Counted from the stretch's first letter, positions 37,198-47,752 are shown. The stretch: DNA of 64,000 nucleotides from JAPORK01 sp026710285 (GCA_965201045.1 OZ241746.1:2604001-2668000); one strand, 5' to 3'. Notes: generated by a model from the letters alone, not told the origin. A program made the numbers and translations.

Positions 37198-40100
37198 TCA
37201 GGATAATAAATAATTAACGCTAATAAAATGTGTACCGCCGTTACGATAAGTAAACGGAACATATATCCATTTCTGTAAATTGGCATAAGTCGTTTGTTTT
37301 GTATTAACTGAACCATTTGCATTAAAGTCAATGTAGATCCATTCATTTTTTTCTTTAGAGTGACATTCTATTACCCGCAAATGATTTATGTTGCCAATAA
37401 TTCTAACGTCGTCTGTATTAAATATTTTTTTTAGATTATACTCATTTATCAGTTCAAATTCACTGTTTGTAGAAAATGAATCAAATACATCCTGTAGTAC
37501 CTCTATGTATGCAGTTTTATATATAAAATTAATCGGGGCTTTTAGTATTGACATCACTTTTCTTACTTCATAGAAATGCTGTAATGCACTTAATTTGATA
37601 GGACTCTTGCTTACATAAGATGCAAAAAGAATAGCGCCTGTATCACACTCGGCTGCAAAAGAGGAGAAATGTAAATTATACCATGTGAGTTGTAAAATAT
37701 TCCAATCAGGAATATGTAAAAATACATTGTCTTCTTTTCCTGTAATAAAACGAGCCATTCCACACCCTTTTAGATAATCAACAATATTGGGTAGAAGGTG
37801 TTCTTCTTCATCGGAAGCATCGGCAATACCACTGGTTCCGGGCAGCATTCTGAAAGGAAGTTGCAGGTAGTCAGAAAAGTTCTCCATTTCTATAGTTGAA
37901 GAAGCCAGTGCGGATCCTAGTATTTCAGATTCAAAAATAATACCAGCAAAACCAATGGCTGTCATTATCGTCGTAGCTGTTATACCGGTGACCTGTGCTG
38001 CTATATTTAATCCTTTGTTTGCAGGTGCAGCAGCAGAAGCCACTGATAACACGCCAGAACCTAATGTATTGCGTAATCCTGTAACAATAGAGCCTCCTCC
38101 GCAGGCGAGTATGGTTAATCCGGCTGCAACAGTCGCACCAACAATATTTGCCCATTTTTTATGAATAGCGCTAAAACCCAGTGTTTCAATATATCCGCTC
38201 CATGTAGCAATTGTACTGATCCACCGGGGCATGTTACCATCCGGATCACTGTTCATAATTGGATTATTGTTTCCGAAACAGTAACCATCTCCGAGCGGAT
38301 CTTCACTAACGAAATAGCGTTTTTTTGGGTTGTATGTTCGATGTCCTGAACCTAAAAATTGCCATCCGGTAAACGGATCGGTATGTTCACCGTCAAATCC
38401 CTGTAAAGTTTGTTGATATAATGGTAATGAGACAGATTTATTATGCCAAACCATACCGTAGGGGCTATAAATATTTTGTTGTTTTAACTGGTAATTAAAG
38501 TTATTTTTATTGGCTTTTGTTAATACACCCGTCACATCTCCTTTGTAATTATTTTCGTAATACTCATACACGACACCATCAATAGTTTTAGCTATGCCAC
38601 TGTAACCTGTCGTATGCATTGTTTGTCCATTATTAATCTTTTCATTAATTAATTGTCCGTTACGATAAAAAAAATGGCTGGTATTTGTTGTGTTTTCTGC
38701 TGTTATTTCCTGGTCATAACCATTATAAAAATAGTGACTTTGTTTTCCTGAAGGCATTATAACCTGAGTAATTTGATTGAAAGCATTATATGTTATTTGA
38801 TTACCTTCTCCATCTGTTAACATATTTCCACTAACGTCATAGTTGAAAAAGTGTGTAACTGGAGATCGATTATTCCATACAGTACTAATTTTTGTCAGGC
38901 GGAAAGGTATAGCAGAATTGTTATAACTGTACAGTGTCTCTTTAGTTAGTGTCTTATTGTACGAAGTATTCTGTAATATTTCTGTAACTTTACTGATCTT
39001 ATTTAAAGGGGTAAAAGTATAGTTTTGTCGGGTAATAACGGGTGCCTTTTGTAAGTTTGTATTCGCAAAATCAGTGTCTCTTGAACATAAAGTCAGGCTG
39101 GAAGATCCATCACAAGTCATAGTTTTCAGATTATTAAGTACATCATACTGATAATGATAACGAGCATATTGGTTATGTGCTGCTTTATAGAACAGCATGG
39201 TTATATTATTATAGGTATCATAATTAAACTGCCACTGTGTAAGTAATTTTCCTGACAATATATCGGTTATCTGATGTTGATGCCCCCAGTTATCATAAGA
39301 TATATACCTTTGCATCCCGCTACCATAATGAATAGAGGCAGTACGGGAAAAATCATCATATACCATTGAATAGAGTGTTTTATCATTATTATCTCTTCCG
39401 GTATAATGGACAGAAGAAGTACGTCCTAATGTATCATAAAAAACACTTGTTCTGTAACCAGAAATATCATTAGTACTGATGATTCGTCTGTTAATATCAT
39501 ATTGCCATTGCAAATGGTAAGATAAATGGTGATCGACATCAGTATGGTATAAAGATTGTGGCAATCCATCTACACTATAAGTATAAGTAGTGACTCCGGT
39601 CACATCGGTTGTTTTCACTGGTAATAAGCTGATATAATTGTAATCTGTTCGTATTTTTAACTGACCATCCACCCATTCTGCAGTGGGTAAATTTACATTA
39701 TTATATTGCCAGGAAAAACGATGACCTGCTGGTGTAATCTTAACAGAAAGTAATCCATTTTTGGTATAAAAAAATCTTGTTTTTTTACCATCTTCACCCG
39801 CGCTCCATAGTCTTTGTCCGGCGCTATTATATTTAGCAGAAGAGAGCAGATAGTGTCCTCCGGAAACGGGAAAAGCCCAGTTTTGTATGATATGCCCAGT
39901 CAGATCATAAACCTGATGTACCTTATTTCCGGCGGGATCAGTCATATCAGTTAGTCTTCCCAGTGTATCATAATGTCGTTTAATTATTCTTCCCAATACA
40001 TCTTTGACTGTAACAACACGTCCAAAGCCATCATAATTGAAAGTGATAATTTTTGCATGAGAAGATTTATTTATGGGCTCACATAGCTCTTTAACAGCAG

Positions 40101-42696
40101 AAGATATATTTTTTATGGCAGGCAATATAAGTTGTTCAGTGGGTTTATCAAGTACATTTTTATGTACAATCAATATAGTAGAAGACATTAAATTTTTATT
40201 TTGTTCATAGCTTATACTGCATCTGTTCTTTTCGTTATGAAGAGTAACTACATTTTCTCCATCAGGCAAATGAACGCGAAACAATCTGCCGGCACTGTCA
40301 TAATCATAAGTGACAGCCAGATCAGTTGTTTTTTTGTGATCCATTATGTAACTGTGTTTTGCTGTAATTCGTCCGTAACGATCATAGGTAATTTTATTTT
40401 TTAATAACCAGTGATCAGATTGAATCTTTCCTGCAGTTGTAATAACCTGCTCCAGATGCATTAAACTACGTCCGGCACCATCAAAAATATATTTTTGCTT
40501 AAATCCGTTGGCAGCTGTTATTAAAACCTGATTCAATGCGGGTGAAATGATATATTGATAGCGAGTTGTGGCAGCAAAAGAAGTGCCTGTAGCTAAATGG
40601 ATCTGAGTTAGTCTTCCCCACTGATCATAATCATAACAGGTGATATTTTGACCAGCAGGATCAGTTTTATACAATATCTGACTGGTAAATAAACTGGTAA
40701 TCACTGATGACGATTGTTGTATGTCCTGTTGATTAGAACTGATAATACTGAAAGTAGTTTGACTATAATTATCAGAATTTTTTATATAATAATATTTTCT
40801 AATAACAGCAGTGGGTGATAAAGAAGCCGAAGACTGATTATCGGTTAATATAATTTTTCTGACTAATCCATAGGTTAATAAATTCTCTGTATTATGATAA
40901 TAATTACGAACAGTAGTTATTTTCTGATTACCTGACTGTGTAGTTTGTTTTGTAAGTGCTAGTATATACTCCTTCCCATTACGATTGAATACTTTACTAT
41001 AGTGATTATGTATAATAACTGGTAGCAACATTGTCTCTGCAGTTGTTGTGCTGTGTGCGGGATATTTAATAACGGTTTCTGGCAATCTGCTAAAAAGCCA
41101 TGACTCTGGGGATGGTGGACAAGCATAATCACCTGTGACCGGACAATAATCAATATGCGTTGAACGACCCCAGCTGTCTTTATAATTCACTGTACGTCCA
41201 TCATTATCATAATCTGTTGTAGTCGTATTAATTGCTGGAGTATCTGAGTCGTCACTCCAGTGGTTGGTTACTGTTTTTAAAGGAAGACTATAGGACGCAG
41301 GTAAATCAGCAAAAGAAAGTTCTGCACAGCCATTAGGTTTATCACGCCGGCAAAAGAAATTTCTGACCTGTGAAAGCAGATGTCCAGTTTTATCATTAAT
41401 CAGACGATCATCAATAAGTAAATGATATTTATCATATGTTCTGATATCTTTGGTAATGCCGTTATCTGCCACAGTACGATAGGTATAATTCGCTGGTGCT
41501 TCAAATAAAATATCATTTTGTGAAGATTTAACGACAGGAAGTCCGGAATTGTAAGCAAGGTAGTTGTGCTCATTATTATTAGCTTGTGTATAGGAATAAT
41601 GAGTAACCATCATCGGTTGACCAAAACCAGGATCTTCTGTTTCACGGATAACAGCGCAGAGTGATTTTTTTACAGGTAATCGGCTTTTAATAGCATTTGT
41701 ACAATTATAGCTAAAAGTTTTTTTTAACCCGGTTGGATAATCCATCTGAGTAATTAAATGACCTGTATAGTGTATATATACACCGTTGTTGTTTTTATTG
41801 TTCAGAGGGAGTGTAATTGACGATAACAACCCCTGTGCTTTATTAATGATTACTTTAACTGGCTGTCCATAAATACCTTTACTGATAACAGTCAACTGCT
41901 GTGAAAACCTGTTAAGAAGAATATCATTTCCTTGATCATCCACAACAGCAGATAATAAGTGAGTGGCTGGAAAATAGATAAAGTTAACACCATTGCCATC
42001 CTGTTGTTCAAGACGTGTTTCAAAACCTGCATGCGATAAGATCTCTCGTAATCCGTTTGGGTAAGTGATTACAAAGTGACTGTTTTTATCTCCACTAATT
42101 TGTATATCGTGTAATTTGTGGTAGCGCGGCCACCACTGACCTTTTTTTGTTTGTCGTAAAAAAAAATTTTGACCAGAAGAAGTAATAAGCTGATTATTTT
42201 TTGGGTTGAAATGTGTGAGATTCCAGTTCCATCCACGACTTAATCCATCGTAATCAGCAGTGGTACCACTGCTGTAACAGACTTCCAGATCAATATCAGG
42301 TCCATGACCTGTATTGCTACGCAAACTCCCTACTTTAATCCATACACCGGATATACCTGTACGCGGATCGACTTGTGCACCCCATGTCCTGGTAAAATTG
42401 AAAGCATTAGACCATGCAGAAGAAGTTATTGAAGCTACAGCACCCATTTTTTGTGTGCGCACTTGCTGTTGTTTTTTTAAAAATTCAGCAGAGTTATTTT
42501 TTATTTGTCGTTTATTTAAGGTATTTTTTTCATTTTTATACACAGGCTTATAGTGAGAAGTTTTAGTTGATGAAAAAAGTGCATTCTGTTCAGAATAGCT
42601 TAAGCCTGCATATGCTAACAGAAACAGGCTGAGAAAGAATGATACTATTAAATTAAAAGAATATAATTTATTTTGTTTTTTTTTGTAAACAAGCAT
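37198..42696 (-). CDS. Secreted RHS/YD-repeat protein 2 with C-terminal papain-like protease candidate tip
   Basis: 1,832 residues, paralogue of the protein at 16538-22141. A clear signal peptide (FNLIVSFFLSLFLLAYAGLS) is followed by the shared N-terminal block SSAWSNAFNFTRTWGAQVDP and about 1,450 residues of YD repeats. The core end is RYFVSEDPLGDGYCFGNNNP, then IMNSDPDGN. An Ala/Gly-rich hydrophobic stretch follows, then the tip. The last 149 residues hold CDTGAILF (Cys codon 37645-37647), NINHLRVIE (His 37381-37383) and IYIDFNANG (Asn 37321-37323, Asp 37327-37329). The tip sequence otherwise differs strongly from RHS protein 1. The ribosome site is weak. No adjacent immunity gene is apparent; the next gene is the C2H2 protein. 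Confidence 0.88.
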   Translation of the reverse strand: MLVYKKKQNKLYSFNLIVSFFLSLFLLAYAGLSYSEQNALFSSTKTSHYKPVYKNEKNTLNKRQIKNNSAEFLKKQQQVRTQKMGAVASITSSAWSNAFNFTRTWGAQVDPRTGISGVWIKVGSLRSNTGHGPDIDLEVCYSSGTTADYDGLSRGWNWNLTHFNPKNNQLITSSGQNFFLRQTKKGQWWPRYHKLHDIQISGDKNSHFVITYPNGLREILSHAGFETRLEQQDGNGVNFIYFPATHLLSAVVDDQGNDILLNRFSQQLTVISKGIYGQPVKVIINKAQGLLSSITLPLNNKNNNGVYIHYTGHLITQMDYPTGLKKTFSYNCTNAIKSRLPVKKSLCAVIRETEDPGFGQPMMVTHYSYTQANNNEHNYLAYNSGLPVVKSSQNDILFEAPANYTYRTVADNGITKDIRTYDKYHLLIDDRLINDKTGHLLSQVRNFFCRRDKPNGCAELSFADLPASYSLPLKTVTNHWSDDSDTPAINTTTTDYDNDGRTVNYKDSWGRSTHIDYCPVTGDYACPPSPESWLFSRLPETVIKYPAHSTTTAETMLLPVIIHNHYSKVFNRNGKEYILALTKQTTQSGNQKITTVRNYYHNTENLLTYGLVRKIILTDNQSSASLSPTAVIRKYYYIKNSDNYSQTTFSIISSNQQDIQQSSSVITSLFTSQILYKTDPAGQNITCYDYDQWGRLTQIHLATGTSFAATTRYQYIISPALNQVLITAANGFKQKYIFDGAGRSLMHLEQVITTAGKIQSDHWLLKNKITYDRYGRITAKHSYIMDHKKTTDLAVTYDYDSAGRLFRVHLPDGENVVTLHNEKNRCSISYEQNKNLMSSTILIVHKNVLDKPTEQLILPAIKNISSAVKELCEPINKSSHAKIITFNYDGFGRVVTVKDVLGRIIKRHYDTLGRLTDMTDPAGNKVHQVYDLTGHIIQNWAFPVSGGHYLLSSAKYNSAGQRLWSAGEDGKKTRFFYTKNGLLSVKITPAGHRFSWQYNNVNLPTAEWVDGQLKIRTDYNYISLLPVKTTDVTGVTTYTYSVDGLPQSLYHTDVDHHLSYHLQWQYDINRRIISTNDISGYRTSVFYDTLGRTSSVHYTGRDNNDKTLYSMVYDDFSRTASIHYGSGMQRYISYDNWGHQHQITDILSGKLLTQWQFNYDTYNNITMLFYKAAHNQYARYHYQYDVLNNLKTMTCDGSSSLTLCSRDTDFANTNLQKAPVITRQNYTFTPLNKISKVTEILQNTSYNKTLTKETLYSYNNSAIPFRLTKISTVWNNRSPVTHFFNYDVSGNMLTDGEGNQITYNAFNQITQVIMPSGKQSHYFYNGYDQEITAENTTNTSHFFYRNGQLINEKINNGQTMHTTGYSGIAKTIDGVVYEYYENNYKGDVTGVLTKANKNNFNYQLKQQNIYSPYGMVWHNKSVSLPLYQQTLQGFDGEHTDPFTGWQFLGSGHRTYNPKKRYFVSEDPLGDGYCFGNNNPIMNSDPDGNMPRWISTIATWSGYIETLGFSAIHKKWANIVGATVAAGLTILACGGGSIVTGLRNTLGSGVLSVASAAAPANKGLNIAAQVTGITATTIMTAIGFAGIIFESEILGSALASSTIEMENFSDYLQLPFRMLPGTSGIADASDEEEHLLPNIVDYLKGCGMARFITGKEDNVFLHIPDWNILQLTWYNLHFSSFAAECDTGAILFASYVSKSPIKLSALQHFYEVRKVMSILKAPINFIYKTAYIEVLQDVFDSFSTNSEFELINEYNLKKIFNTDDVRIIGNINHLRVIECHSKEKNEWIYIDFNANGSVNTKQTTYANLQKWIYVPFTYRNGGTHFISVNYLLS

Positions 42697-42851
42697 GAAT
42701 GGATATTACCTGAAGAATTAAATGAATAGCTGATAAGGTTATGTGTAAAAATGCAATATCTTACTGTTTCGTTAATATTAATATATTGAGATAATATGCA
42801 CAAAACAGTTTAGACAAATTCGGTAGGAAGTTGTGATTTTGTGTGTCGGTA

Positions 42852-43020
42852 CGGACGGTGGCTGAGCTTTTCGAAGCCTGGGTAACTTGTAATCGGGTTC
42901 GACAAGCTCAGCTCACGTTGTGCATCCGGAAAAGGCTGGTGTATTCAGCAGGAAACAAATCTGTCAGGATAAAAGTTAAGGCGTAAAAAATGTGGCTAAG
43001 AGGTCGGCGTTTGAATGAAG
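42852..43020 (+). repeat. Dispersed repeat with inverted GAGCTT-TCGAA arms (copy upstream of mutL)
   Basis: GCTGAGCTTTTCGAA (42861-42875) pairs with TTCGACAAGCTCAGC (42898-42912), one mismatch in 15. Downstream come GGCTGGTGTATTCAGCAGG, CAGGATAAAAGT and AAAAAATGTGGCTAAGAG, all shared with the copies near 47.6, 51.0 and 63.5 kb. The rest of the 760-base gap before mutL holds no gene I can support. Confidence 0.7.
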
Positions 43021-43457
43021 TCAAAACCTTAAATTATATAAACATTTAAACTATTTTGTGCACGTCCATTATGTGTCATTTCAGAGATCGCTGCCTGCTT
43101 TTCAACCAGCCATTAGTTTGCAACGCCCACAGTTGCGTAAAGTATTTTAGGAATTAATATAACGCTATTTGACAAAAGGAAAAATCAGTTGAACATCCGA
43201 CTGTTTAACGTAAATTAACATAAAAAACTGTTAACTTTTTCATTTTTCATTTATAGTGTTTTCAAAATAGTATCTCGCATCGTTTGATAGCTTGTAAAAT
43301 ATCAGGTGTATAATTTTTATCTGTTGCAAAAAGTTTTTGATGCGTTATTTACAAAAGCAGATGGTTAGGTCATTGTGTTACAAAGCAATACTTTTTGCTG
43401 ACGATTTTTTTTAATTATTTATAATTGTTATAAGTTGCAAAATCAGTTTTAATCAGT

Positions 43458-45479
43458 ATGAAAAATATCCAACATTTATCGCCGAGACTGGCTAACCAGA
43501 TTGCAGCAGGTGAAGTTGTTGAACGTCCTTCGGCTGTGATTAAAGAGTTGTTGGAAAATAGTCTGGATGCCGGCGCAAACAACATTGAAATAGAAGTAGA
43601 GCAGGGAGGAGTAAAGCGTCTTTGTGTCCGGGATAACGGAAAAGGCATTTTACAGAATGATTTACCTCTGGCTTTAGCTCGGCATGCCACCAGTAAAATT
43701 AATTCACTTGAAGATCTTGAGGCAATCGCTACCCTTGGTTTCAGGGGAGAAGCGTTGGCTTCTGTCAGTTCTGTTTCCCGGTTAACCTTATACTCAAGGA
43801 CTCAGGATGAAAGCCCCGGATGGAGCGTTTACTGTGAAGGCAATGAAATGTCAACAGTTATCCGACCGGCACCACATCCGCAGGGAACAACAGTTGAAGT
43901 GAAAGAGTTATTTTTTAATACACCGGCACGGCGTAAATTTTTACGCTCAGAAAAAACTGAATTTAATCATATTGATGAAGTAGTTAAACGAATTGCTTTA
44001 AGTCGTTTTGATATTGCTATCAAATTTAAAAACAATAAACGCAGTGTGTATCAATTGAGAATAGCTGATACAGATGTGGAAAAAGAGCGCCGTATAGCAC
44101 AGTTTTTTGGGCAAGACTTTATTGATAATGCTGTAACAGTCAATGTTGATTCTGATGATGTAAAATTATGGGGATGGGTAGGGTTACCTACATTTTCCAG
44201 AGCAAAAGCAGATGGACAATATTTTTATGTCAATGGGCGAATTGTACGCGATAAAGTGATTAATCATGCGATTAAACAATCCTATAAAGATGTTTTATAC
44301 AATGGTCGCCATCCGGTTTTTATTTTATACATGGAATTAAATCCCGGAGAAGTTGATGTTAACGTACACCCTGCAAAGCATGAAATTCGTTTTCGTAACA
44401 GTCATAAAATCCATAGTTTCATTTTTAGTGTGTTAGGCAAAGCACTTGCTAACGTGAGACCGAAAGATCAGTTAGAGGTTGTTGCTTACAAAGAAGAGCG
44501 GGATGCAGAGCATCGTGTTGATGAGTATAAACAGCAGGACGATAATATTAAACCAGAACAGGATAGCGCTGTATTATCTTCGCAGGCGTATCTGTCTTTA
44601 GCCGATTCTCCGCATAAATCAGCGCCTGATGTTGCGTTTTTTAGCAAACCTTCCGGTTATGTAAATAAATCATCTTATGTTATTCCGGAAGCAGAGGAAA
44701 GTGAAGCGTCTCATGTACAAGAAGCTGCGGTCATAACCCGTAATAATGAAGCGTATAACAGTGATAATATTAAAGCATTGTCAGCAGAACAGCATAAAGT
44801 ATTCAGTACTCATGAAGTAGCTAAAGAGAAAAACAGCACAGCTGTGGATCAAAGTAGTTTGCCTGATGAGCATATTGCAGACAGTTCAACAGAAATACCG
44901 CCACTTGGTTTTGCTGTGGCACAGATAAAAGGCGTTTATATTCTGGCTGAAAATATGTTTGGAATGGTACTGGCAGATATGCATGCAGCACACGAGCGCA
45001 TAACGTATGAACGCATGAAGCAGGCTTTAAAAGCAGAAAAAATAACCATGCAACCACTGCTGTTTCCGGAAATTATAGCTGCAAGTGCTGAAGAGGTTGA
45101 ATGTGCAGAAAAATATCAGCAAACTTTAACACTGCTTGGATTACAGTTAGATGTTGTAAGCGCTGAAAGCATTGCTGTCCGGCAGATTCCTGCTTTATTA
45201 AAAGGTGCAGGTACCGAAATACTTGTACGTTCTGTGTTGCAAGATCTGGCAGATTATGGTAGTTCTCAGCTTATTGAATCGGAAATTCATGAAATTTTAT
45301 CTACCATGGCTTGTCATGGTTCTGTTCGTGCTAATCGTCGTTTATCTGTAGGTGAAATGAATGCTTTATTGCGCGACATTGAAGCTACAGAAAATAGCGG
45401 ACAGTGTAATCATGGTCGTCCTACCTGGATTCAGTTAACGATGAAAGAGGTGGACAAACTGTTTTTGCGTGGGCGTTAA
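43458..45479 (+). CDS. mutL: DNA mismatch repair protein MutL
   Basis: 673 residues. The GHKL ATPase domain is complete: ELLENSLDAGA (catalytic Glu), DNGKGI, GFRGEALASVSSV and TTVEVKELFFNTPARRKFL. A linker of about 120 residues is rich in charged residues. The C-terminal dimerisation domain contains DMHAAHERITYE at residues 507-518, which fits the DMHA(x)2E(x)4E metal-binding motif of endonuclease-type MutL and differs from the E. coli protein. The C-terminal MACHGSVRANRRL and CNHGRPTWIQL blocks are present. This predicts a MutH-independent, nicking-type mismatch repair. No strong ribosome site is seen. The usual amiB, miaA and hfq neighbours are absent. Confidence 0.97.
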   Translation: MKNIQHLSPRLANQIAAGEVVERPSAVIKELLENSLDAGANNIEIEVEQGGVKRLCVRDNGKGILQNDLPLALARHATSKINSLEDLEAIATLGFRGEALASVSSVSRLTLYSRTQDESPGWSVYCEGNEMSTVIRPAPHPQGTTVEVKELFFNTPARRKFLRSEKTEFNHIDEVVKRIALSRFDIAIKFKNNKRSVYQLRIADTDVEKERRIAQFFGQDFIDNAVTVNVDSDDVKLWGWVGLPTFSRAKADGQYFYVNGRIVRDKVINHAIKQSYKDVLYNGRHPVFILYMELNPGEVDVNVHPAKHEIRFRNSHKIHSFIFSVLGKALANVRPKDQLEVVAYKEERDAEHRVDEYKQQDDNIKPEQDSAVLSSQAYLSLADSPHKSAPDVAFFSKPSGYVNKSSYVIPEAEESEASHVQEAAVITRNNEAYNSDNIKALSAEQHKVFSTHEVAKEKNSTAVDQSSLPDEHIADSSTEIPPLGFAVAQIKGVYILAENMFGMVLADMHAAHERITYERMKQALKAEKITMQPLLFPEIIAASAEEVECAEKYQQTLTLLGLQLDVVSAESIAVRQIPALLKGAGTEILVRSVLQDLADYGSSQLIESEIHEILSTMACHGSVRANRRLSVGEMNALLRDIEATENSGQCNHGRPTWIQLTMKEVDKLFLRGR

Positions 45480-45609
45480 TAGTTAATGATGTCTGAAAGT
45501 AGTATTGGTTATAAAAATATAAAAAAACAATACTTGCTAATTATACTATATCAGACTGAACTTTGTAACTGCTAAAGAAACCGACTAATAACAACAATAA
45601 GGATCTTTT

Positions 45610-47205
45610 ATGAAGCACTTTTACAAAATTATTTTTGTGACAACGCTGGCAATATTTGTATTGTCTGCCCATGCAGGAAGAGGTAAAGATCAGAATCCGG
45701 GGCAGGCACTTTTTTTTAAAATGAATCAGCTGTCATCTCTGGGTCGCCATACTATATCAGCCTATCTTAAGAAGATAGAATCACACCTTGATGAACACCC
45801 TGATCTTATTGATGAATTAATAGAATATGAAGAAGAAAAAAATATAGTAAAGGCAACACCTTTAGCTTATGCCATATTATTTACCCCAGATGAAAAACTT
45901 ATTGAACTGTTGGTGAAACAGTATCGTGCTAATGTTAATGAACAGTTACCTGATGGAAGGCTGCCATTAGCTATAGCTATTTGTAAACAGCATGATTTTG
46001 CGGTGAAATTGTTGCGGGAACATGGAGCTATTCCTGCTAACATGGCGTTTCTTGATACCGCAGAAGAGATAGCATCAACAGGAGCAAATTCAGATATTTC
46101 AGAAGACAGAGAGAAAAAAGCTTCCGTTACCGAAACACAGCCATTAAGTGAAGAAGAACAACAAACTGAAAAAGAGTCTGAGGAACAGGAAGTACAGCAA
46201 AAACAGCAAGAACAGGAAGTACAGCAAGCTGCGATCCGATCTGAAGAAGTAATTCCACGCGGTAAAAGAGATCTAAAGCAGCAGCTGGAAGAAAAGTTAA
46301 GAGGAAACAGAGTATCACCACCCTATAACGAGTGCCCGGAAATAAAAATATCTGAAGAACCAGTTGTTGAGCAAACTGTCCTAAAGAATGCAGATGAATC
46401 GCAACTAAAAGAAAATATTCCGGATGAACAGCAGATGCGGCTATACGAAGAGTTAAAAAGTCGTCTTAAACAAAAACCAGAAACACAAATTACAGACGAG
46501 ACAGATGAAGGTTATGCTGCTGACTTTGCACATACTCTGGCACAAGAGACCGATGAGCTATGGTCAGACTTCATCCAAACACCGTTTATTAAGCAGTTAT
46601 CAATGCAACAAAAAGTAAGCGATCAGGAATTTGAACAAAGATTTATGAAATACACCAAAATATCACTGCTGCTTTATGATGTTCTCGCCAAAAAGAGTGC
46701 AGAGGATGGTATTGATCCGGAGATAAAAACTTTTATAGACAACGCAAAAAATGCTGCGCCCTGGTCTGCAATTTATCACGTGCACAAAGCTGCTGAGCAA
46801 AAGTCTTGTGTATCTGCACCAAAAACACAATTGAGCACAGACCTGACAACTGATTTTTCAGATGAAAATAACAGGTTAAAAACCCATTTGCAGTGGTTGG
46901 ATGATAACGTTGCTTTATCGCAGGATACAAAGATAATTGCGTATTTTGCCATATGGATTGGCGAACAGATAAATATTAATAAAGCAAGAGTCTATTGGTT
47001 GCAACAGCGTAAAGGGACGATTTTCGGTCAACATGCCGATAATTTCTGTTTTAGCATTAAAAATGAACAGGCTCTCAGTAAGCAATTAGCTCAGTTAATA
47101 AACAAGATCGCAGAAAAACACCCAAATTATAAAAGTGAATTTTTAACTTTAACCCGGGATATTTATAAAGATAAGATAGCAATATTAGAAGGTATTGTTA
47201 GTTGA
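45610..47205 (+). CDS. Exported hypothetical protein with ankyrin-like start and Glu/Gln coiled coil
   Basis: 531 residues. Signal peptide FVTTLAIFVLSAHA, AAGGA about 8 bases before the ATG. Residues 85-150 contain two ankyrin-like helices (TPLAYAILFTPDEKLIELL, LPLAIAICKQHDFAVKLLRE). Residues 175-215 are a Glu/Gln-rich probable coiled coil (EEQEVQQKQQEQEVQQ). The C-terminal ~200 residues are helical and polar, with no recognised fold. It is 130 bases downstream of mutL but with its own ribosome site and probably its own promoter. A host-interaction role is possible; it is not shown by the sequence. Confidence 0.6.
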   Translation: MKHFYKIIFVTTLAIFVLSAHAGRGKDQNPGQALFFKMNQLSSLGRHTISAYLKKIESHLDEHPDLIDELIEYEEEKNIVKATPLAYAILFTPDEKLIELLVKQYRANVNEQLPDGRLPLAIAICKQHDFAVKLLREHGAIPANMAFLDTAEEIASTGANSDISEDREKKASVTETQPLSEEEQQTEKESEEQEVQQKQQEQEVQQAAIRSEEVIPRGKRDLKQQLEEKLRGNRVSPPYNECPEIKISEEPVVEQTVLKNADESQLKENIPDEQQMRLYEELKSRLKQKPETQITDETDEGYAADFAHTLAQETDELWSDFIQTPFIKQLSMQQKVSDQEFEQRFMKYTKISLLLYDVLAKKSAEDGIDPEIKTFIDNAKNAAPWSAIYHVHKAAEQKSCVSAPKTQLSTDLTTDFSDENNRLKTHLQWLDDNVALSQDTKIIAYFAIWIGEQININKARVYWLQQRKGTIFGQHADNFCFSIKNEQALSKQLAQLINKIAEKHPNYKSEFLTLTRDIYKDKIAILEGIVS

Positions 47206-47329
47206 TCTAACCGGAGCGATCTTTTTATTAAGCCTCCGTACGGAAGTTTTAAGCACAATATACTATGTTTTGGAGCGCGCACACAAATGTTTGGTCAGGT
47301 ATGAAAAAAACCTGGAAACTTCTTTATGG

Positions 47330-47416
47330 ATTCCTGCTTCCGCAGGAATGTGCGTCCAGCAAAGACTGGTATGTTCAGCAGGAGATAAACCTGCCAGGGT
47401 AAGAGTCGGAGTCCTG
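47330..47416 (+). repeat. Dispersed repeat copy with ATTCCTGC hairpin
   Basis: ATTCCTGC, loop TTCC, GCAGGAAT is a perfect 8-bp hairpin (47330-47349). The following GACTGGTATGTTCAGCAGG and CCTGCCAGGGTAAGAGTC match the body of the dispersed repeat family. Short open frames across 47195-47697 are by-products of this repeat and are not called as genes. Confidence 0.6.
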
Positions 47417-47567
47417 TAGCTTGGGTAGCAATGTGGAGAGAAATCAAGACGTTGAAGCTTACCGACAAACCTGCCTTTAGGGATGAGAGGGTGGCGGATG
47501 GGTGTGTAGTAGTGATGAAGCGAGGTAACGCTCGTGGAGCAAAGTACGAGCCTTTACTGAACGCACC

Positions 47568-47740
47568 GTGGGCTAAGCTTGTCGAAGCCTGGCTGCTTTT
47601 GACTTCTGAACTTCGACAAGCTCAGCCCACAGTATTATGCCAAAAAGGCTGGATATTCAGTAGCAGGCAACCTGCCAGGATAAAAGTCAGCATCTAAAAA
47701 ATGTGACTAAGAGACAGCCTTCAGGGAGGGGAGGAAGTCA
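47568..47740 (+). repeat. Dispersed repeat, best-preserved copy
   Basis: GTGGGCTAAGCTTGTCGAAG (47568-47587) is inverted at CTTCGACAAGCTCAGCCCAC (47611-47630), 19 of 20 paired. The body reads GGCTGGATATTCAGTAGCAGG, CCTGCCAGGATAAAAGTCAG and TCTAAAAAATGTGACTAAG, then an AGGGAGGGG stretch. No coding capacity. Used as the reference for the other copies. Confidence 0.75.
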
Positions 47741-47752
47741 AGTTAATTTAGC

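Noticed and set aside
47195..47697. Two plus-strand frames of 74 and 88 codons
   Set aside because: They run through dispersed repeat and hairpin sequence; no ribosome site or protein-like pattern.
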